Of a stretch of DNA of 64,000 nucleotides, positions 28,602 through 37,037 are shown piece by piece (position 1 is the stretch's first letter; each line of letters opens with the position of its first letter). Below the pieces are notes generated by a model. The model did no database searches. It was not told the DNA's origin and saw nothing but the letters and a program-made list of their open reading frames with translations. The stretch is taken from NCBI RefSeq assembly GCF_013340285.1, contig NZ_BLVO01000012.1, forward strand, positions 186,001 through 250,000. Direction: 5' to 3'. Position numbers and translations under genes: made by a program. This DNA comes from Desulfovibrio subterraneus (lineage in GTDB: Bacteria; Desulfobacterota; Desulfovibrionia; Desulfovibrionales; Desulfovibrionaceae).

Positions 28602-30340
28602 AAGACGTGATTCAAGCCAGCATAGAGCAGATGGAAGCTGCCGTTGTGGCACTTGAGGAACCGGCCTCCGGGCCGGAAAACGTGTCCAATGTGCTGAGCA
28701 TGCTCGGGCTTTCGCACCTCAAGCTGCCTTCTGCCCAGCTCATAACACTTTTCGATATGCTGAAGGACGGCATTCAGCCGGTCACGCCTGAGCTTGTTAC
28801 TTCGCTGCTGGGTATATGCGAAGCGCATAAGCGCCTTTTGTATGCCCTTGGCGGGTTCGTCTCCAAACGGGCGGAAGAAATAGAGGCCAAGGCTGCGGCG
28901 CTGGCTGCCGCAGGGCCTGCTGTTGTTGTGGTGCCTGAATGCGTGGGTGAAGACCCGTGCGAAAGTGTTGATGAAGCCGATTCCCCTGCAGATTCCTTCG
29001 CAGATGCGGAACGGGACGAAAGTGCTGCAGGGGCTGATGACGCCGCAGCGGCACAGGCCCAGGCTGCAGAAGCTCCGGGCAAGGCGCAGGATGGCTCCAA
29101 CGGCAACGCCCCAGCACGCGGCAAGCGCGAAGGCATATTCTCTGTCCGCGTGAACACGGAAAAGCTGGATAACCTCATAGACTGGGTGGGCAAGCTCATG
29201 GTGAGCTATGCGGTCATTTCCCAGAACAAGAATCTTGATTCGGCCACCATTTCCGGCCTGCGCGAGATGGACCTTGTTATCGACCGCATAAAGTCCGAGG
29301 TGGACCATATCCGGCTCGTGCCGCTCAAGCAGATCTTCATTCCCCTGCACCGTCTTGTGACCAGCACGGCGCAGAAGGTGAACAAGAAAATCGAGATGGT
29401 GGTGGAAGGCGACGATCTGGAACTGGATAAGATGATCGTGGAGAACCTGAACGAGCCGTTGGTACACATGCTGCGCAACGCCGTGGACCACGGTGTGGAA
29501 CCGCCGGAAGAGCGCACAGGCATAGGCAAGCCCGCCACAGGCGTGATACGCCTGCACGCCTACCGCAAGGGAGACCATGCCTATATTTCCATCCGCGACG
29601 ACGGACGCGGCCTGAACCCCGAACGCATTCGCAACAAGGCCAGAGAAAAGGGCCTGCTGGAAGAGGGCAAAACGTACACGAATGAAGAACTCTATCAGTT
29701 CATCATGGCGTCGGGTTTTTCCACAGCCGAGACGGTGACGGATATTTCCGGGCGTGGCGTGGGCATGGATGCCGTGCTCAACGCGGTGAAGGAACAGTTG
29801 AACGGCGAGGTGCGCGTGGACAGCGAACTGGGCAAGGGAACTACCTTTCTCATCTCCATTCCGCTGGCCCGCTCGGTGAACGAAGGTATTGTGGATGCCC
29901 TTATAACCCGCGTGGGTACGGAAATCTTCATCATTCCCAGCCGTGACGTGCTCGAAGTGTTTGCGGCGAAAAAGTCGGATACCGTGGAACTGCCGGATGG
30001 CTCCAGAGCCGTGAGCGTGCGGGGCGAAACCTTCCCCATCATTCCGTTGGCAGACTATTTCGGCCTGATTGCCCGTCCCAATGCGGACGGCTACCTGCAC
30101 ACCATTGTGGTGCGGGTGGGCGATGCCAGCGCGGCCCTGCTCATAGACGAGGTCATCACCCAGCAACAGGCCGTGGTGACAGGCTTCACCATACCGTTGC
30201 AGAGCATCTACCAGATTCCCATCCTCGGGTTCGGTATGCTGGGCGAAACGGATGCCCTTGTGGTGGATGTGGAAAATCTCATAGACCGCCTCAAGGCATC
30301 GGACGGAGGGCTTTCCTCCAAGGTACGGAGGGTTTCATGA
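28598..30340 (+). CDS. CheA-like histidine kinase without HPt (P1) histidine
   Basis: 580 residues. The first 110 residues are helical and keep a P1-like rhythm (ITLFDMLKDGIQPVTPELVTSLL) but have no HTIKG motif, so the phospho-accepting histidine is missing. An acidic, Ala-rich linker (about 110-175) precedes the dimerisation domain. The ATPase domain has HMLRNAVDHGVE, DDGRGLNPERI and SGRGVGMDAV. A CheW-like domain (about 410-570) closes the protein. The missing HPt lies in the gene just upstream. The stop overlaps the NADH dehydrogenase start (ATGA). Confidence 0.92.
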   Translation: MKDVIQASIEQMEAAVVALEEPASGPENVSNVLSMLGLSHLKLPSAQLITLFDMLKDGIQPVTPELVTSLLGICEAHKRLLYALGGFVSKRAEEIEAKAAALAAAGPAVVVVPECVGEDPCESVDEADSPADSFADAERDESAAGADDAAAAQAQAAEAPGKAQDGSNGNAPARGKREGIFSVRVNTEKLDNLIDWVGKLMVSYAVISQNKNLDSATISGLREMDLVIDRIKSEVDHIRLVPLKQIFIPLHRLVTSTAQKVNKKIEMVVEGDDLELDKMIVENLNEPLVHMLRNAVDHGVEPPEERTGIGKPATGVIRLHAYRKGDHAYISIRDDGRGLNPERIRNKAREKGLLEEGKTYTNEELYQFIMASGFSTAETVTDISGRGVGMDAVLNAVKEQLNGEVRVDSELGKGTTFLISIPLARSVNEGIVDALITRVGTEIFIIPSRDVLEVFAAKKSDTVELPDGSRAVSVRGETFPIIPLADYFGLIARPNADGYLHTIVVRVGDASAALLIDEVITQQQAVVTGFTIPLQSIYQIPILGFGMLGETDALVVDVENLIDRLKASDGGLSSKVRRVS

Positions 30341-31671
30341 GTGCCTATCGTTCTCCCGACCGCAAACGGGTCGTCATAGCCGGAGGCGGATTCGCAGGAT
30401 TGTGGGCAGCCCGTGCCCTTTCCCGCTCGGCTGCGGTGGACGTGCTGGTGCTGGACAGGAACAACTACCACACCTTTTTGCCGCTGCTGTATCAGGTGGC
30501 AGCGGCGGAGCTTGAACCGGAGCAGATTTCCTATCCGTTGCGAGGGGTGTTCCGTTCGCTGGACAATGTGGACTTTCGTCTCTGCTGCGTTACCGGAGCG
30601 GATTTTCATGCCCGCATCGTGCATACGGACGGGGGCGATGTTCCCTACGATTATCTGCTGCTCGCCATGGGCAGCAATACCGAGTTTTTCGGCGTGCCGG
30701 GGGCGGATGAACACGCCTTCCGGCTCAAGTCGCTGGAGCAGGCCATAGGGCTGCGCAACCACATTCTCACACGGTTCGAGATGGCGGCCCATGAGCCGGA
30801 CCCGGATATCCAGCGGCGCATGCTTACGTTCACGGTTGTGGGCGGCGGCCCTACCGGTGTGGAATATGCCGGAGCGCTGGCAGAACTGATCCGCAACCCC
30901 ATTGCCAAGGATTTTCCCGACTTCAATACCGGTCAGGCCCGCGTGGTGCTGCTTGAGGCAGGCAGCGGCCTGCTGGCGGGGTATCCTGAAAAGTTACGCC
31001 AATACACCTTCCGCCGACTGTCGCGTATGGGGGTGGATGTACGGCTTGAAAGCACGGTTGCCAGCGTGGAGCCGTATCAGGTGCTGCTCAAGGGGGCATC
31101 GCCTGTGGCAACGGAAACGGTGGTCTGGTCGGCTGGCATACGGGGCAACAGAACGGCAGACGCCATGAAGCTTCCGCTCGGGCGGGGCAGGCGTGTGACT
31201 GTGCTGCCATCGTTGCAAATTGCGGAGCATCCGCATGTGTTCGCAGCGGGAGACCTTGCGCTTCCGTCTTCCGGTGAATCACCCATGATAGCTCCCAATG
31301 CCACACAGCAGGGCGCATTGGCGGCGGAGAATATTCTGCGTCATATACGAGGGGAAGAAGTCCGGCCCTTCAAGTATCGCGACAAGGGAGCCATGGCGAC
31401 CATCGGCAGATCCAGCGCGGTGGTGCGCATAGGTACGCACACGGCAACGGGCTTTGTGGCCTGGGGGCTGTGGCTGTTTGTCCATCTGGCCTACCTTATC
31501 GGGTTCCGCAACAGACTGTTCGTCATGGTCAACTGGGCATGGGACTATCTGTTCTTCGAGCGGTCCGTGCGGCTTATTCTTCCTCGTATTCCGTGGATTG
31601 AACGGCAAAGGCACTCTCCGGCTTCCTGTGTGGGAGATGATGAGAACAGGTCACAAGGCTCCGGCAAATGA
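30337..31671 (+). CDS. ndh: Type II NADH:quinone oxidoreductase
   Basis: 444 residues. Two dinucleotide-binding motifs are present: VVIAGGGFAGLWAA for FAD and TVVGGGPTGVEYAGAL for NAD(P)H. FAAGDLA matches the second FAD-contact signature. The C-terminal stretch WGLWLFVHLAYLIGFRNR is the usual amphipathic membrane-binding region. It passes electrons from NADH to quinone without pumping protons. The ATGA overlap with the CheA-like gene puts a respiratory enzyme inside a chemosensory-type operon, which suggests redox or energy taxis or signalling. Confidence 0.92.
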   Translation: MSAYRSPDRKRVVIAGGGFAGLWAARALSRSAAVDVLVLDRNNYHTFLPLLYQVAAAELEPEQISYPLRGVFRSLDNVDFRLCCVTGADFHARIVHTDGGDVPYDYLLLAMGSNTEFFGVPGADEHAFRLKSLEQAIGLRNHILTRFEMAAHEPDPDIQRRMLTFTVVGGGPTGVEYAGALAELIRNPIAKDFPDFNTGQARVVLLEAGSGLLAGYPEKLRQYTFRRLSRMGVDVRLESTVASVEPYQVLLKGASPVATETVVWSAGIRGNRTADAMKLPLGRGRRVTVLPSLQIAEHPHVFAAGDLALPSSGESPMIAPNATQQGALAAENILRHIRGEEVRPFKYRDKGAMATIGRSSAVVRIGTHTATGFVAWGLWLFVHLAYLIGFRNRLFVMVNWAWDYLFFERSVRLILPRIPWIERQRHSPASCVGDDENRSQGSGK

Positions 31672-31711
31672 ACGGAGCGTAGCAGGGTCGGTCAGAGAAA
31701 AAGGCATCGCC

Positions 31712-31740
31712 AAAGGCAGGATATGTTCCTGCCTTTTTTG
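31712..31740 (+). terminator. Terminator of the cheY-like/HPt/cheA/ndh operon
   Basis: AAAGGCAGGA pairs with TCCTGCCTTT around a five-base loop, ending in a T-rich tract. Confidence 0.92.
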
Positions 31741-31745
31741 TTTTA

Positions 31746-32026
31746 ATTCAGACTATTATGTTTGATAGGAACAAATTGGGGAACATTTCTGTTCCCAATG
31801 TGCGGATTTGATGCGGAACAGGCAGAAAACAGGCCAAAAACAGGTGCATGGTATCCCTGTTTCAGACTTTTGCGTTCATGAAGCGCACATATGTTGTTTG
31901 AAACTAATGCCAATAATTTAGCGAGTTGTTGTGTTATGAACATTTTCCACAGGCAGAAGCGAACAGTCTTCTGGCATATACGGTTGCTGAATGCAGATTG
32001 ACCGGTGCAGGCTGTGGAAAAAAGAG
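31746..32026. other. AT-rich intergenic region, possible small-RNA locus
   Basis: No protein gene is supported. It contains three 11-bp phased repeats (31815-31847: GGAACAGGCAG, AAAACAGGCCA, AAAACAGGTGC), CTGTTTCAG at 31857-31865, TGAAAC at 31899-31904, and TGGCAT-N6-TTGC at 31972-31987. The last is a -24/-12-like pair with one base too many in the spacer. A terminator follows at 32027. Confidence 0.5.
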
Positions 32027-32055
32027 AAAGCCCTGAAGTAATTTCAGGGCTTTTA
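32027..32055. terminator. Terminator of pgpA (minus), also usable from plus strand
   Basis: AAAGCCCTGAA pairs with TTTCAGGGCTTT. On the minus strand it is followed by CTCTTTTTT, on the plus strand by TTTTA. Confidence 0.9.
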
Positions 32056-32091
32056 CCTTGTGAATGCAGATGAATAGCTATGTTGCGAACA

Positions 32092-32568
32092 CTATAGAAG
32101 AACGAGCCGCACTCCCCACAGGGTCATCATGGCGTACAGGCCTGCAATGGCGTCGTCGACCATGACACCCCAGCCGTCGGGGAGCCAGTGTTCGGCATCG
32201 CGGATGGGATAGGGCTTGAAAATGTCAAAGAAGCGGAACAGGGCGAATGCCGCAATAATCCACTCCCAGCCGAGGCTGGCGAAGGGCAGCATGGTCAGCC
32301 ACATGCCGAGCAGTTCGTCTATGACAATCTCGCCGGGGTCTTTTTTACCGAGCATTTTTTCAGCACGGGTAACGATCAGGCTGCCGAAAATGAAGATAAG
32401 CCCGAGAATGAGCACCCGCCATTCAAAAGAAAGCGGCAGAAAGAACAACGGGGCAGTAAGTGCGGCTGCGGCAGAGCCGACAGTGCCGGGAGCCTTGGGC
32501 GAAAGCCCGCAGGGACCGAGCCTGCTGGCCTGCAGGCAGAGTTCGTCCGAAAAAGTACGTTCATTCAT
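32092..32568 (-). CDS. pgpA: Phosphatidylglycerophosphatase A
   Basis: 158 residues. It dephosphorylates phosphatidylglycerophosphate to phosphatidylglycerol at the inner membrane. Family motifs are clear: SPKAPGTVGSAAAA, DPGEIVIDELLGMW, RFFDIFKPYPI and GVMVDDAIAGLYA. Three to four hydrophobic segments fit. It stands alone, ending in the terminator at 32027. It is a housekeeping gene between two signalling regions. Confidence 0.96.
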   Translation of the reverse strand: MNERTFSDELCLQASRLGPCGLSPKAPGTVGSAAAALTAPLFFLPLSFEWRVLILGLIFIFGSLIVTRAEKMLGKKDPGEIVIDELLGMWLTMLPFASLGWEWIIAAFALFRFFDIFKPYPIRDAEHWLPDGWGVMVDDAIAGLYAMMTLWGVRLVLL

Positions 32569-32813
32569 GGGAGTGTTTGCTATCCTGTAAGCGTGAGTAT
32601 CGGTAGAGAAAAAACGTCTATGATCCGTATGCTACAGATGGCGGGCGGAAAGTCAATCCGGCACATGCTCAAGGTGAGTGCGGGCAGGTGTTCTTGCTCT
32701 TGATCGTGCGAGTGTTGGTATGATCTCTTGTTGTGTCGTCTGACTTGTTGTACTGAGTACTTACTGGAGTCAGTTGCATTTTCAAGAGAACAGCAAAGCG
32801 GTGGAGGCGTGGC

Positions 32814-33674
32814 TTGGATAGCACCCGCATCTGGTTGACCTCTCTGTGGCTTTTATTGGCCAGCCTTTCTCTGGTATCCGGAAGTCCGGCCCTGGCAACG
32901 CCGCCCGGCGCAACGCCTTTGGTCACGAAGCCTTTGGTCATCGTAACGGGTGAGCGGCCTCCATACGTATCTGAGCATATGCAGGAGTTCGGCCCTGCAG
33001 CGCGCATTATACACCGGGCTTTTGAACTGGGCGGCATAACCGTGCAGTTTCGCTTTTTTCCGTGGAAACGATGCGAGGCCATGCTGGATGGCGGAATCGC
33101 CTTTGCCTCATTCCCTTACCCCATTTCCGAGCGCCACAAGCGACGCTGGAATTTTTCGCAGCCCCTGTTCAGGGGTGAAACACATGCCTTTTTCATGGAA
33201 CAGCGTTTTCCCGGTTTTGAATACCACGGCATCAAGTCGCTCAGGGGCTACACCGTGGCCGGATCGCTCGGTGATTTTCTGACTGACCGCCTGTACACGG
33301 CGGCGGTGGATGTGGATCTGGCACCGGATGAGGAATGCTCCTTCAAGAAGCTGTACTCGGCAAGATCGGATATTCTGCTGACGGATAGAAATGTGGGGTG
33401 GTACCTTATCCACAAATATTTTCCGCAGCAGGAATCGTTGTTTCAGATGAGCCGGAATACCGTCATCACAATGGAATACGCCCTGGCAGTCTCCCGCAGC
33501 TATCCCGATGCCGGAAGGCTGCTGGATATCTTTAATGCGGGGCTGGCTGAATTGAAGCGGAACGGCGAGTTTGACAGCATCTGGAATGAATCTTTCTGCC
33601 CCGCAGAAGACGTGCGAAAAGGCGCCAGCCTTTACGGTTCAGGAAGGGGAAAGCTGGCCCGGGCAGATTTCTAG
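32814..33674 (+). CDS. Periplasmic solute-binding protein, SBP_bac_3-like
   Basis: 286 residues starting at TTG 32814, supported by GGAGG six bases upstream and a signal peptide (IWLTSLWLLLASLSLVSGSPALA). The mature part has LVIVTGERPPYVSEHM, FFPWKRCEAMLDGG, GYTVAGSLGDFLTDRL and ILLTDRNVGWYLI, typical of polar-amino-acid-type binding proteins found without transporters in Desulfovibrio relatives. The mature part keeps two cysteines (about 82 and 184) and a third near the C-terminus. Its stop codon interlocks with that of the convergent dikinase-like gene (shared CTAG). Confidence 0.85.
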   Translation: MDSTRIWLTSLWLLLASLSLVSGSPALATPPGATPLVTKPLVIVTGERPPYVSEHMQEFGPAARIIHRAFELGGITVQFRFFPWKRCEAMLDGGIAFASFPYPISERHKRRWNFSQPLFRGETHAFFMEQRFPGFEYHGIKSLRGYTVAGSLGDFLTDRLYTAAVDVDLAPDEECSFKKLYSARSDILLTDRNVGWYLIHKYFPQQESLFQMSRNTVITMEYALAVSRSYPDAGRLLDIFNAGLAELKRNGEFDSIWNESFCPAEDVRKGASLYGSGRGKLARADF

Positions 33675-36310
33675 AACGTGGTGTGAGAGCCCAGCACTTC
33701 CTGCAGTTCCGTTGCAATCTTGTCCCGGTAGTGCTGCACGGCTTCCGGACTGGACATGACCATGTCCAGCTGGCGTGTGTGCATGGCGAGATAGCCGAGC
33801 ACCTGCAAGGCGCGCAGCATGTGCTCAAGCGGCAAGCCTTCCATGCGCGCGGCAAGGCTGTCGCGTATTACCTGCACACGGAAGTTGTTCTCTTCCAGAA
33901 TATCCGCAATGAGCCGCACGCGCATGAGCCGCCTGTCGGCATCGGCTGCCCCGCCCTTGAAGCGGAACGCCGCAAAGTTCTCTGCATCCACATCGCCTGC
34001 AAGGGTTTCCACTGTGCAGAAATGGTAGCCGAAGCGCGATTGCAGCGTGCAGAACCGGCTGCTGACCAGAAAATAGTTTTTCATGCTGTAGATGGACGCG
34101 CTGGAAGGCTCGAAACCGGGGTCCAGCGCCGACTCTGCCAGCACGGAAAGGAACCCGCGCGCATGCACCGGAGGCGGCCCCTGCCACGGTATATGCATCA
34201 TGCCGTGCCACAGGGCATGCATGGGCGGCGAGGCTATGTTTTCGAGCGGAATCAGCTTGCCTGCGGGCGGCGAGCGGAAGGCGTCGTCCAGATCAACAAC
34301 CCAGAACTGCAGCGGCCTGCCGTGATAGAGCTGCCGTGCAAGGTGTTTGGGAAAGCGGGCATCCTTGCCGTCGCGGAACATCTCTTCAACCGCCTTCTGA
34401 TGGCAGAAGCGGGTGATGTCGTGCATTGTTTTGCAGTTCACAGCCCGAAAGTCGGGGCAGTCGGGATCGGTGAGCGAGAGCGGGGCTATGTGCGAGAGCA
34501 CCTGCTTCAGCGTTGCATGGACAGAGGTGCCCTGCATGACGTTGCGCGGCTTGGGGGCCGTGAGCAGCGATTCCACACGCCCTTCAAGCACCAGCCCTGC
34601 GTCGGCGTCCACTGTGACGAGCGTGCCAGTTTCAAGCGAATCTGCCTTCCAGCCTGTCCCGAAGAGAGCCGGCACACCAAATTCGCGGGCGACATTGGCA
34701 AGATGGCCTGCGGATGACCCCGTACCTGCTATGACGGCGGAAGCGCGCGAGAGCAGGGGAGCCCAGCGGGGGGCGGCGTAGGGGACGACCAGAACTCCGC
34801 CTTCGGGAAAGGCAAGTGCCTCGGCCTGCTTGCGGATCTGGACTATGGGGCCTGCTCCTGTTCCGGGAGAGGCGGTTTCGCCCCCCTGAACAAGAACGAC
34901 AGTCCCCTCCGGCAAGGTGGGCGGGGTGAGGCGCCGTGCAATGGCGTCCGCCGAGGGCATGGTCAGGGGGCGCGACTGCAGCAGCATGAAGCTGGTATCC
35001 GGCAGCATGGCCCACTCAACATCCTGCGGGGTGCCGTAGTGTTGTTCCACCCGTTCGGCCAGCGCCGCCAGCTGCTGCAACTGCTCGTCCGTCAGACTGG
35101 GCAGTGCTGCCTCTTCCGGCGGGGAATCCACCTTGGCCACACCTTCACCGGGGGCGGTGACATAGCGTTCTTTTTTAAAGGCTACATGGCGTTCCACAAT
35201 AGCAAAAGGGGCGGTGCGCTGCACGGCAAAGCGGTCGGTGGGCAGCCTGCCGTCCACCACGCCTCTGGGCAGGCCCTGCACGGCGTGGATGATAATGGCC
35301 TCGCTGCGCACGTCCACGGGATCGCGGGTGTACAGGACGCCACCGGCAACAGAGCCCAGCATGGGCATAACGGCAACGCTCACGGCCGTGTCCCTGTCGC
35401 TCAGGCCGCAGCGCAGGCGGTAGGCCACGGCTTCTGCGCCGTATTTGGAAGCTGCCACTTCTCGCCATGCCTCGGCAAGCGTTTCGGAAGGCACGTTGAG
35501 CAGTGAACGGTATTGGCCCGCAAACGCCTGCCCGGGCATATCTTCGCCCAGCGCGCTGCTGCGCACGGCGAGGTTGCCGGTGTAGCCTGTGCGTTCCCGC
35601 AGTTCGGCCTCGGCACGGGTCAGGGCCTGCACAAGCTCGTCAGGCAGGGGGGATCGTATAATCTGCTGCTGTATGCGTGAGCACATGGCATACAGGTTGT
35701 CCAGCCTGTCCGGGTCTGCAAGCCTGAGCTGCCTGTCGGCTTCTTCATCAAGGCCGCTGTGGCGCATGAAGGCCCAGAATCCGTGTGCTGTAACGGCAAA
35801 ACCGTCCGGCACAGGCAGGTTGGCCTTGTTGCGCAGTTCGCCAAGGTTGGCCGCTTTGCCTCCCACCTGCGGGGCGTGCTCGCAGCCAAGGGAGGAAAAC
35901 GGCAGCACCAGCGGACCATCGGCTGGTTCGGGCGTGGTTTCCAGATGGGGAGAAATTTCTGCGCGGATGGCTTCAAATCGTTCCCTGAGCGCCCCATAGC
36001 GGCCAGGGGCAATTGTCTCCATGGCCTCGATCATCTGATAGACGGAAGAGACAATGCGGGTGCTCTGGGTGCGCACGTAGGAAAGGTCGTAGGGGGCCGT
36101 GCCCTCCAGCGCCTGCTCCATGTGGGACATGGCCTCCAGCGCCTTGTTGTTGGCGCTGATAAGGCGCTTGAAACGCCCGCAGGCTTCACGAAAGGAAGCC
36201 CGGAGGCTCTCCTCTTCCGCACTCGAGTAGGGTGCGGAACCGGAAAGCCGCCGGGCTGTTGTTGCTATGACGGCCCATGCTCGAGCCAGCGCGCTGTCAG
36301 GGGACGTCAT
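33671..36310 (-). CDS. PEP-synthase-like dikinase (ATP-grasp plus phosphohistidine domain, no PEP barrel), copy 2
   Basis: 879 residues from ATG 36310. An upstream in-frame ATG at 36352 lies inside the preceding gene and has no ribosome site. The ATP-binding domain (about 140-450) has NLAVRSSALGEDMPGQAFAG, AGGVLYTRDP and QDVEWAMLPDTSFMLLQSRP. The phosphohistidine domain has GTGSSAGHLANVAREFGVP (His536). The C-terminal 270 residues share SRFGYHFCTVETL and AFRFKGG with copy 1 and are not a PEP barrel. It is third in the operon TauE copy 2, small membrane protein, dikinase, behind a sigma-54-type promoter. The acceptor is unknown. Confidence 0.85.
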   Translation of the reverse strand: MTSPDSALARAWAVIATTARRLSGSAPYSSAEEESLRASFREACGRFKRLISANNKALEAMSHMEQALEGTAPYDLSYVRTQSTRIVSSVYQMIEAMETIAPGRYGALRERFEAIRAEISPHLETTPEPADGPLVLPFSSLGCEHAPQVGGKAANLGELRNKANLPVPDGFAVTAHGFWAFMRHSGLDEEADRQLRLADPDRLDNLYAMCSRIQQQIIRSPLPDELVQALTRAEAELRERTGYTGNLAVRSSALGEDMPGQAFAGQYRSLLNVPSETLAEAWREVAASKYGAEAVAYRLRCGLSDRDTAVSVAVMPMLGSVAGGVLYTRDPVDVRSEAIIIHAVQGLPRGVVDGRLPTDRFAVQRTAPFAIVERHVAFKKERYVTAPGEGVAKVDSPPEEAALPSLTDEQLQQLAALAERVEQHYGTPQDVEWAMLPDTSFMLLQSRPLTMPSADAIARRLTPPTLPEGTVVLVQGGETASPGTGAGPIVQIRKQAEALAFPEGGVLVVPYAAPRWAPLLSRASAVIAGTGSSAGHLANVAREFGVPALFGTGWKADSLETGTLVTVDADAGLVLEGRVESLLTAPKPRNVMQGTSVHATLKQVLSHIAPLSLTDPDCPDFRAVNCKTMHDITRFCHQKAVEEMFRDGKDARFPKHLARQLYHGRPLQFWVVDLDDAFRSPPAGKLIPLENIASPPMHALWHGMMHIPWQGPPPVHARGFLSVLAESALDPGFEPSSASIYSMKNYFLVSSRFCTLQSRFGYHFCTVETLAGDVDAENFAAFRFKGGAADADRRLMRVRLIADILEENNFRVQVIRDSLAARMEGLPLEHMLRALQVLGYLAMHTRQLDMVMSSPEAVQHYRDKIATELQEVLGSHTTF

Positions 36311-36329
36311 CGGGTATATACCTGTGTCC

Positions 36330-37034
36330 TTATACTTCCTTCTTCTTCCCACCCTTCATGGCGAGGCCGAAGCCTTCGAACAGGTAGAAGATCGAATAAC
36401 CGAACCACAGGGTGTATATTACATAGAAGATCAGGGAGAAAGCAAGGATGCCGGTACGGGAAGATGCGCTTTCAGGCTGTACGCCGAAGTAGTTGTAGCC
36501 CACTTCCACGCCGCGGTTGATGATGTTGTTCACCAGAGCGGCTTCCTTGAACAGTTCCTGCTTCTTCAGATTCCTTTCAGCGGCCTTCAGGCCCTTCCAC
36601 CACATGTACATGCCTTCCTTGCCGCCGAGGTTGTAGGCGGACTGCAGGGGCTGTTCATTGTTGGCGAACATGGCGTCGCTGTCGTCAATGGCACGGTTGA
36701 GGATGGTGGCAAGGTTGCCGGCTACGTTCACATCCACGCCGCTGACGGCTGCGTCAGCCACGGAACCGAAGATGGTTGCCACCTTGGCGGCTTCTGCTTC
36801 GCTGCTCATGTGCAGCTTCAGGGTTACCTGCTTGTCTCCGCCCTTGGCCGCTTCGCGGATGGCGGGGATGTAGTAGGTGGAACCCTTGGAGATGGAGTTG
36901 AACAGCTTGTCCGCAGCGTGGAAGGCGTTGTTGCCGTCACCGAAGTTGGGGGTGAACATGGCGATGAACACCACGGAGAACCCAAGGAGCATTATGCCGC
37001 CCAGAGAGAACGATTTCTTGTTCATTATCAACAT
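36330..37034 (-). CDS. Uncharacterised membrane protein with periplasmic domain, partner of TauE copy 2
   Basis: 234 residues, no family recognised. One hydrophobic segment near the N-terminus (SLGGIMLLGFSVVFIAMF), a soluble region of about 150 residues, and a second hydrophobic segment (ILAFSLIFYVIYTLWFGYSIFYL), then a basic tail ending KGGKKKEV. The soluble part is therefore predicted outside the cytoplasm. GGAGG in the end of the TauE gene lies about eight bases before ATG 37034, and only three bases separate the genes. This tight pairing suggests a complex with the permease. Confidence 0.82.
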   Translation of the reverse strand: MLIMNKKSFSLGGIMLLGFSVVFIAMFTPNFGDGNNAFHAADKLFNSISKGSTYYIPAIREAAKGGDKQVTLKLHMSSEAEAAKVATIFGSVADAAVSGVDVNVAGNLATILNRAIDDSDAMFANNEQPLQSAYNLGGKEGMYMWWKGLKAAERNLKKQELFKEAALVNNIINRGVEVGYNYFGVQPESASSRTGILAFSLIFYVIYTLWFGYSIFYLFEGFGLAMKGGKKKEV

Positions 37035-37037
37035 GGT

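Noticed and set aside
28076-30166. 696-codon minus-strand frame over HPt-STAS and CheA
   Set aside because: Antisense shadow of two convincing plus-strand genes.
31743-31943. 66-codon minus-strand frame in the AT-rich gap
   Set aside because: Poor ribosome site and no family resemblance; it also runs through the ndh terminator side.
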